Program-made: the position numbers and the translations under genes
Assembly (NCBI GenBank): GCA_001510575.1
Contig: LNGK01000004.1
Span: forward strand, 3,780,667-3,844,666
Reading direction: 5' to 3'
Length of the DNA stretch: 64,000 bases
DNA from: Knoxdaviesia capensis
Taxonomy: Eukaryota; Ascomycota; Sordariomycetes; Microascales; Gondwanamycetaceae
Part shown: piece after piece, positions 57,831 through 64,000 of the stretch
How the letters are laid out: each line of letters begins with the position of its first letter
Position numbering within the stretch: the first letter of the stretch is position 1
The notes under the pieces: model-generated
Database searches by the model: none
Told to the model about the DNA's origin: nothing
Seen by the model: the letters and a program-made list of their open reading frames with translations, nothing else

Positions 57831-60800
57831 TGTGAGATATGGAGGGCTTGATGGAGAGAAAAGGAGAGGGAGAAACTGAAGTGTTACAGGAACGCTGATA
57901 GGCAGGCAGTTACAGGAGAAAACAGAGATGAATGAGGCGAGATAGATGGCTTGGTATAAGTTACAGAAGATGTTGAAGGAGATTCAAGCTGACAATAAAG
58001 ACAGAAGGAAGAATTGGTGAAGAGAGAGCGAAAAAAGAAAAAGGAAAAAAAAAAGAAGAAAATAAGCTGAATGTGGAATCATAGAAGAAAAGAAGGACGA
58101 AGAAGAAAAAATGTGAAGCGGAATTGGCAGGAGCCCAGACAAGAAAAAAAAAGTTGGGAAGGAGCAAATGGTCGCGTGAGGGTAATGCAGGAAGGTGCGA
58201 CTCTGCAGCAAAAGTCTGAAAAGACCGAAACTATGCATACAGTAGATCAAGGGTATCGTGTTCTCGGATTTTTAGTGTTGGGCTCTTTTTCGCCTCTCTC
58301 GATGCGACTATTACGAAGAGTGACGGAGTTTCGTTCCGGGGGTTTGGTGGACTTGTTATGCTGTGCTATCGAAGAACAGCGGTGTTATTGATTGTCCGAA
58401 ACACAGGATTTCGGCAGGGTCAGGGAGTGAGACAAAGGGCTTGATACGAACTGTTTGCACCAACGCCGTGTACGGGCCCCGAAAAATCGGCGGATGCGAG
58501 ACACCGGAGGAGCAAACGAAAGAGCGGTAACTATGTGAGAATAAACGAATGCGTTGTTTGTTTCTGTTTGTTGCAGTTGGTGTTCACACAACTGATGACT
58601 TTTGCATGTGAAAACCGGTTAGCGTATGGTGGGACGATGGACAGGAGACGTTCGTGATGGGGGACTGCAAACACCGGGACGGCAAATTCACAGAATCAAA
58701 TGGGAGAAAGGAACATGATGAGCCGACGACTATATAAGTGAAGCTGCAGTGAAATTGCTACCCAGTAGATTAGACGAACTTTGCATTGTGATGCGAGCAC
58801 TACATTGGCCTCACGAACACGCAAACTGCCACTACAGCCTCTTTCATGGACTATTTTGAGGCCCAGCAATTAGGAGGTATCCAATGCCAAGCGAGTAGAC
58901 AAAAAGGAGACAATCAGAACGAAATGTGCCATTGCCAGATAGGCACAGACCAATACGTGCAGGCATTTGTTTGGTCGGGCGGAACGAGTACAGGCTCATG
59001 TCGCGACACCTCAGCCACGACATGATGACGGAAGTTCTTGGGCGCAAAACCGGGATTGGGACTGCGACTTAGGGTGTAGGGTTACGGGGCGTCATCAGTC
59101 CGAAACCCGAGTCGAGGTATGGAGGGGATATCAGAAGCAAAAAAATAAAGGAAAAAAAAAGGAGAACAATTTTTTTTTTAAAAAGAGACAGCTGCCACTC
59201 TCCTGAAAAAACACCAACTCCAGACAAAATCTCTCCGGTTCTAATCGACAGCTGAAGCATCCAAACTCGCCAGTCTGCCCAACTCATTTTCTTTCTCCTG
59301 TTAACTTTTACCCGGGTGCCCGTTCATCTGGTCTCTCTGGCTGCCTCCGGAGGTGCCCCAATCCCGAAGCGGGAAGGCCGCGTCACGCTACTGCGCTGTA
59401 CAAAGTCATGACTCTGCTTGGATTGGAAGAGCTTCCCTCCTATTTGTTCAGAAAAGCAAACGGCGATCTGCAGGGTGTGCTGGGCGCTTCCTGGTGGTGG
59501 ATCCGAAATCTTGAAAGGGACCCGCTGGGCTGAGTGTTGTGGTGGCCGCCGAGATGTGCCGCCTGTAGGTGTAATGACGAACAAGCGAACAGACGGGCGG
59601 TTCCTGGACGGGCAGTGTGAATCTTTTCTGTTTGAGGGTGAAAGCTGAGAGAGTCTGTGCTGGTTGTTTGTCGCCGGCCGGAGTGAACCGGGAGACCAGG
59701 AGAGAGGATTCCAATCGGAAGTTTGTCGAGGGTTGTCAAACGCACTCGTTCTGCCGAGCCGCTTCCGAGCGATTCCTCTCTTCATGCATTTAAGGGTCCG
59801 AAGGGATTTCACGTCTCACGGCCAAGCCGGACAACGGCCAATGCAGGCTGTTGAAACGCCACATAAAAGAAGGTTCTAGCTAACCCATTTCCTGTCAGGG
59901 GTTACCGAGAGCCATACGAAGCACAGATCTAAGACGTTAAAAAAATTGTCAAATTTTTTCATCGGCAACTAATATCACTCCATATGCGCCATTGAAGTTT
60001 ACAAGTCGATAGAGAAGTATTCATGGCTTTCTGTTGATTCCAGTTAGTGTTATCAAACCCGCTCTCTCCTCTCCTGTAGATGGACGAACTACTTGATATG
60101 CGCGCACGACCGCATCGATGAACCGCATGCGTTGGACCCTCCACGTGCCTGGGGTATGAGCGATCTACCCGATCGGTATACATCCTTTACAGTGTTCATA
60201 AGGTGCAGACCTGACTTCGTTGTTATCTTGAAACTTCTCCTGCCTTTGGCTGTCACCTGGGTTTAACCCTGGGCGAAACTGTGAAATTAGGGCTGGCACT
60301 AGGGTTAAATAATCCATCTTCCAAGTTAGATTCCCGTAACATCTGTATATTAAAAGCCGGCAAGTTCAATTCAACATGTAAAGAACAGCACGTATCAAGC
60401 TCCAGGAGAGTCACAAGCTTCCCAAGAACTGTGTTAAAGAAGTTGACATCGTAGATTCTCAGATCTCGAGACAGACAGATAGACACAGGATCATTTTTTC
60501 TGACCAAGGTATTACTTATCCGGGTTGTATATTCATCACCAATATTTAGGGTTGATCGCGGGAACAGTTTATTCTTCCCCGCAAACACACATAACACAAT
60601 ACAAGAGAGATAACAATCCTTAACGGCCTTGAACCTCGATTTCTTTCTTCCTACTTTACAAAGCCCTTGATTTTTCTATTCTATGATTTCTTCCTACGTT
60701 CTCTCTCCCTATATATACCTCCATACGTTAAGGTCTTCCATCTCGAATCTCCCGCTTGATACTTGATCCATTAGGTGAGTTATCCCTATCTTCGACCTTT

Positions 60801-61469
60801 TAACCTTGATACACGATAGCTAACGTCTTATTACTTGATGTAGACCTTACTAGAGCTATCTTATATACCTTGATTCCGGGTTAGAAGCTAGAAGAACAAG
60901 GACAAGACACTTCTCCCTCCTTAGAGAGGCTCTTTATATGAGCCTCAGCCCGCCATTATACCACGAGGCCAGTATACCAACAAGGGCAAAGGCAACGGCT
61001 CTCCTTTCTTTTGTCAGAAAGAGAGGTTCATCAAGGCCAATAACATACTATCTGCTCTGCTCTAAACAGTACGTATAGAGTATGACTACATAGAAGATAT
61101 ATACATCTGTATCGTCACCTACTTGGCTCCTGAGCCATTTCTCAATCGTGAGTTGATTCCTATAAATACTCTCACTTTCCCCTGATCCCAAGAGTTGTGT
61201 TGGATCTTTTTCCTCCTTCATACTCCTGGTTTCATTTTTCTTTCACTTCACCAGAGCTGGATTCATTTCTGGGTTTTCATCGCTCGCCATCATTTTGGAC
61301 TCGCCTCACCCTTCCATTTCCCTTCTGAGTTGACCGTCTTCTGCCGTCGACTCTCTTCACCTCCTGTTCCTCTCTAATCGTCCGAGTTGGTGTTTTCTCT
61401 GAATGTCCCAGATTTGTTCTACACGTAACTAACGCATTGTTTCTCTCTCCTCCCTCCAGTAGATTTATC
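57831..61469. other. Long divergent spacer, 3.6 kb
   Basis: No protein gene recognised. Contents: the PAF-AH leader (57831 to about 58200, purine-rich on plus), a TATATAA-like word at about 58731, GGGTTTAACCC at 60259-60269 and an A/T-rich stretch from about 60600 to 61140. In that stretch 60775-60843 looks like a spliceosomal intron (GTGAGT, CTAAC, TAG), so it may be transcribed. A TATAAAT at about 61161, and CTAAC followed by a pyrimidine tract and CAG at 61459, suggest a 5'-leader intron of the GH18 gene. Confidence 0.45.
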
Positions 61470-62609
61470 ATGGCCCCTACGGCCATCCCGGAGTCTGACC
61501 GGGACTCACTCCCCCGTGTCGTGGTGTACTACCAAACACACCACGACCGGGAGGGCAACTTCATCTCGCCGCTGCCGCTCCTGAAAACGCGGTTCACGCA
61601 CCTGATCCTCGCGGCCATCCACGTGAACGACGACCCGAACGCGCTGACGGTGAACGACCACGCGCCCGACGACCCGCGCCACGACGAGGTCTGGGCCGCG
61701 CTGGCCGCGCTGCGCGCCGCCGGCGTCAAGGTGCTCGCCATGGTCGGCGGCGCCGCGAAGGGCTCGTTCGAGCGGCTCGGCGGCGCCGGCGACTCGCCGC
61801 GCTCCGAGGCCTACTACGCCGTGCTCGCGGCGTTCCTCCGCCGGTACGGCTTCGACGGCGTCGACCTCGATGTCGAGGAGCCCATGTCGCTGTCGGCCGC
61901 CGTGCACTTGGTCGACCGCATCCGCGCCGACTTTGGCCCGGACTTCCTGATCACCATGGCGCCGGTCGCGGCGGCCATGTTCCTGCCGGACAAGAACCTG
62001 TCGGGCTTCAGCTACTTCGCGCTGCACCGCCTGCGCGGCCGTGAAATCGCCTGGTACAACTGCCAGTTCTACTGCGGCTGGGGCAGCGTCGCGTCCACTG
62101 CCCACTACCAGCAGCTCCTGGCGTGTGGCTGGCCGCGCGACAAGATTGTCGTCGGCCTGGTGACGGATGCCGAAAACGGCTCGGGATTCGTGCCTCTCGA
62201 AGAGTTTCTCGATGTGCTCCTGAGCATGGTCTCCATGCCCCCGCCGTATAACGCTCTGCCGGTGCCTGCGTCCAGAGCTGCCAGTGCTTCTGCTGCTCCC
62301 CGGTTTGTCCAGTTTGGCGGCGTGTCTGCGTGGGAGTACTTCAACAGTTCCCCTGGCGGCCGTGCTGCCCCTGAGGAATGGGCTGAGTGGATGGGCTCGC
62401 TGCTTCGGAGCCTTCGGGTTGGCGGTGCTTCTGCTGCTACTACGACTACCGATACAGATGACATTGTGCTGGTGCCGTACGGAGGTCCGCAGGCCGAATT
62501 GGCCCTTCCCGTCCACTTCCGAGAGTATGATAATGATGGCCTGGCTTGGACTGACCAGGACGTGCCCGCGCCGTTCGAGTACAACTCAGACGGCCTGGCG
62601 GATGACTAG
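61470..62609 (+). CDS. GH18 family glycoside hydrolase (chitinase or endo-beta-N-acetylglucosaminidase type), no signal peptide
   Basis: Intronless coding region of 379 residues. The ATG at 61470 (TTATCATGGCC) follows closely after a probable 3' splice site, so the leader is likely spliced. The TIM barrel shows RVVVYYQTH (strand 1), FTHLILAAIHVND, VKVLAMVGGAAKGSF, the catalytic signature FDGVDLDVEEPMS (DGxDxDxE, acid Glu136), FLITMAPV, EIAWYNCQFYCGWG and KIVVGLVTD. The family cleaves beta-1,4 GlcNAc linkages with substrate-assisted catalysis. No signal peptide or carbohydrate-binding module is present, so a cytosolic role is possible, such as de-glycosylation of misfolded glycoproteins. The C-terminus is acidic. 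A polyadenylation-like AATAAA lies at 62625-62630. Confidence 0.88.
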   Translation: MAPTAIPESDRDSLPRVVVYYQTHHDREGNFISPLPLLKTRFTHLILAAIHVNDDPNALTVNDHAPDDPRHDEVWAALAALRAAGVKVLAMVGGAAKGSFERLGGAGDSPRSEAYYAVLAAFLRRYGFDGVDLDVEEPMSLSAAVHLVDRIRADFGPDFLITMAPVAAAMFLPDKNLSGFSYFALHRLRGREIAWYNCQFYCGWGSVASTAHYQQLLACGWPRDKIVVGLVTDAENGSGFVPLEEFLDVLLSMVSMPPPYNALPVPASRAASASAAPRFVQFGGVSAWEYFNSSPGGRAAPEEWAEWMGSLLRSLRVGGASAATTTTDTDDIVLVPYGGPQAELALPVHFREYDNDGLAWTDQDVPAPFEYNSDGLADD

Positions 62610-63001
62610 ATAGCTAGGTCATGAATAAACTGGTTACGAGAATGTCACCGTGATGAACTGAATTTGTGTATTTCCATTGCAATAAAACCATTCAACGCCA
62701 GTAGACATGATGGGTTCTACGAGCCATATTGCATGGCTTCTTTCAATTGCTGCTGTTGGCCGATGAAACCAATTTTGCCCACCAAGCCCAAACCCAGCGC
62801 CAACCAAATCCCAGAAAAAAACAAATGAACCCCAAGATGAGATCTGATCAGAATATCAGAGGTAGAACCGCAAAAATCAAGAGAAATCATATCTCCCTAG
62901 GCATGGAAATGTAGTGTACATCTTTGAATACGTGAAACAGCCCTGTCCTCCCATCCAAAATTTTACTCCTAACCCCTTTTGACCCAACCCTAATCTCCCT
63001 A
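62610..63001. other. Convergent spacer
   Basis: 3' flanks of the GH18 gene (+) and the BRCT gene (-). AATAAA-type words occur at 62625 and about 62681. CCCTAA words lie near 62980. No gene seen. Confidence 0.55.
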
Positions 63002-64000
63002 TCATGCATTGCCCTGCACCCTCTCCCACTCCTCCTGACCAATAAGCTGGCCCATGATCAGGCTCTGGATGACAAGTTCATCACTCAAGCTCCGGATTTT
63101 GTGTTTCAGGGGCACACTGGGACTTTGTTCGTCCCGGTCGCGCGTTGGGACCGGAGCCCCGGCCCGAGCCCGCGATTTCGCCGCACCTCCTGACCGCCGC
63201 GCCGGGGCTCGCCGTCTCCCAGCAGCTGCAGTGTTCTTGCCATCGCCAGCGGCGGGACCATCAGCATCACCCGCCAGCAAGTCTGTCGCCGATGCGGTGT
63301 GCTCATCGACATAGACCCAGTCGAATCCGCCGTCGGCAAGTTGGGACCGCGCTTCATCAGCAGACATGGCGCGGAACAGCGCGGCGCCGAGTAGCCGCGC
63401 GAGGAACACATACTGCATCTTCTTCTTCTCGTCTCGCTGCTTCTTCATCACGAAGAGCACACGGCTGCCCGCCAAGAGAAGCGGCCGCGACTGTATTACA
63501 TCCGCCAGCTGCGCCGTTGCGGGTGCGTAGCTGGGCAGCACCCGTGAGCGAACCGCGTTGCCGAGACACAACGACGGTCCTGCGCAGAGGAGATACGGCG
63601 TCCAATCGACCACGGCCCCCGCGGCGGTGCAGGCAGTCACCCACTGGTGCGCGATACACGGGATTCCAAGCGCCAGGGCCTGCATGAACTTCACTTTCCG
63701 CGAGTGCCCGTCGGCAAGCAGAGCCGTGAAGCCGAGCGCGGATGCCCGCGATGTAAGGCCCAGGCCGCGCCCGCCGGTACTGGTGTCTGCGTCTTTCGAG
63801 CCTGCGCTCTGAATGACAAGCTTTTCAAACAGCTCGTCAAAACCGGTGTCAAGCACGGTTCCGCCGCCCCGGCAGATGACGTCCTTGATGACATCACTGG
63901 TCTTGCACCGCTCGGTGTACTCCCGCTCCGACTCGCGGGGCTGCTTGGCTTGGAACGAGATGGCAAACGCCATGTTGAAGAACAGACCTTCAGAAGATCC
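63002..64000 (-). CDS. C-terminal part of a Rad9/Crb2/53BP1-type DNA damage checkpoint protein (tandem BRCT), partial
   Basis: The frame runs off the right edge of the window, so only the last 332 residues are seen; the true start is outside. BRCT 1 begins at the edge with SEGLFFNMAFAISFQ, then IKDVICRGGGTVLDTGFDELF, GFTALLADGHSRKVKFMQALALGIPCIAHQWVTAC and the WTPYLL end. BRCT 2 follows with SRPLLLAGSRVLFVMKK, YVFLARLLGAALFRAMS and FDWVYVDE. Between BRCT 2 and the end is a basic, alanine-rich insert (GRRRAPARRSGGAAKSRARAG), then SDELVIQSLIMGQL. In budding yeast Rad9 and fission yeast Crb2 this module binds phosphorylated H2A and relays the checkpoint signal to Rad53/Chk1-type kinases. Assignment rests on BRCT wording; other BRCT proteins are possible. 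Confidence 0.8.
   Translation of the reverse strand, partial: GSSEGLFFNMAFAISFQAKQPRESEREYTERCKTSDVIKDVICRGGGTVLDTGFDELFEKLVIQSAGSKDADTSTGGRGLGLTSRASALGFTALLADGHSRKVKFMQALALGIPCIAHQWVTACTAAGAVVDWTPYLLCAGPSLCLGNAVRSRVLPSYAPATAQLADVIQSRPLLLAGSRVLFVMKKQRDEKKKMQYVFLARLLGAALFRAMSADEARSQLADGGFDWVYVDEHTASATDLLAGDADGPAAGDGKNTAAAGRRRAPARRSGGAAKSRARAGAPVPTRDRDEQSPSVPLKHKIRSLSDELVIQSLIMGQLIGQEEWERVQGNA

Noticed and set aside
61506..62516. Minus-strand 336-residue frame antisense to the GH18 gene
   Set aside because: Arginine/valine-rich shadow of a high-G/C gene with an intact catalytic motif on the other strand.
1..64000. CRISPR arrays, bacterial operons, ribosome binding sites, 5S rRNA or rDNA
   Set aside because: The window is fungal nuclear DNA; tandem repeats present have no spacer architecture and I found no rRNA-like sequence.

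Overview
This window is nuclear DNA of a filamentous ascomycete (Pezizomycotina, probably a sordariomycete). The evidence is a HET-domain gene, a CipC-like gene, a Pth11-type rhodopsin-fold receptor, an SPX-EXS phosphate transporter, and short spliceosomal introns (66-249 nt). Those introns start GTAAGT, GTATGT, GTGAGC or GTACGT, usually carry a CTAAC or CTGAC branch site, and end in YAG. Coding sequence stands out by codons ending in G or C. There are no operons, no bacterial signals and no CRISPR. The species cannot be named from the sequence alone.

Left part (1-21 kb). A 5.4-kb gene-poor stretch precedes a small unknown gene whose first exon seems to hold only the start codon (5399-5842, +). 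Two minus-strand trafficking or lipid genes follow: a TRAPP subunit (Trs31/TRAPPC5) and a Sec14-like CRAL-TRIO lipid transfer protein. From 9.8 to 11.4 kb lies a patchwork of a tRNA-like Pol III element, telomere-like TTAGGG words and three kinds of tandem repeat. Next come a conserved possible ADC-fold protein (+), the large subunit of chromatin assembly factor 1 with a rebuilt first exon and a cluster of MluI cell-cycle boxes upstream, and a glutamine-rich conserved fungal protein (-).

Middle (20.8-32.5 kb). There are 11.75 kb in which I recognise no protein gene. The stretch holds microsatellites, a hairpin and many copies of the word TACAGTAC.

Right part (32.5-64 kb). Ten genes alternate strictly in strand: HET protein (+), rhodopsin-fold receptor (-), M18 aminopeptidase (+), SYG1/XPR1-type SPX-EXS protein (-), CipC-like (+), secreted EEP-jacalin protein (-), MetE C-terminal-domain protein (+), PAF-acetylhydrolase-like lipase (-), GH18 (+), and the C-terminal BRCT end of a Rad9/Crb2/53BP1-type checkpoint protein cut by the window edge (-). 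Convergent gaps are short (about 0.28-1.1 kb) and divergent gaps long (1.8-3.9 kb). The genes do not form a pathway or a recognisable secondary-metabolite cluster. They are mostly housekeeping, with a few accessory functions (HET, EEP-jacalin, CipC).

The most unusual signals are non-coding: two short words (TACAGTAC and GGGTTTAACCC) that recur far above chance, and none of the copies I found lies in coding sequence. I found no convincing entirely new biological system. All gene models are read by eye from splice signals and reading frames.
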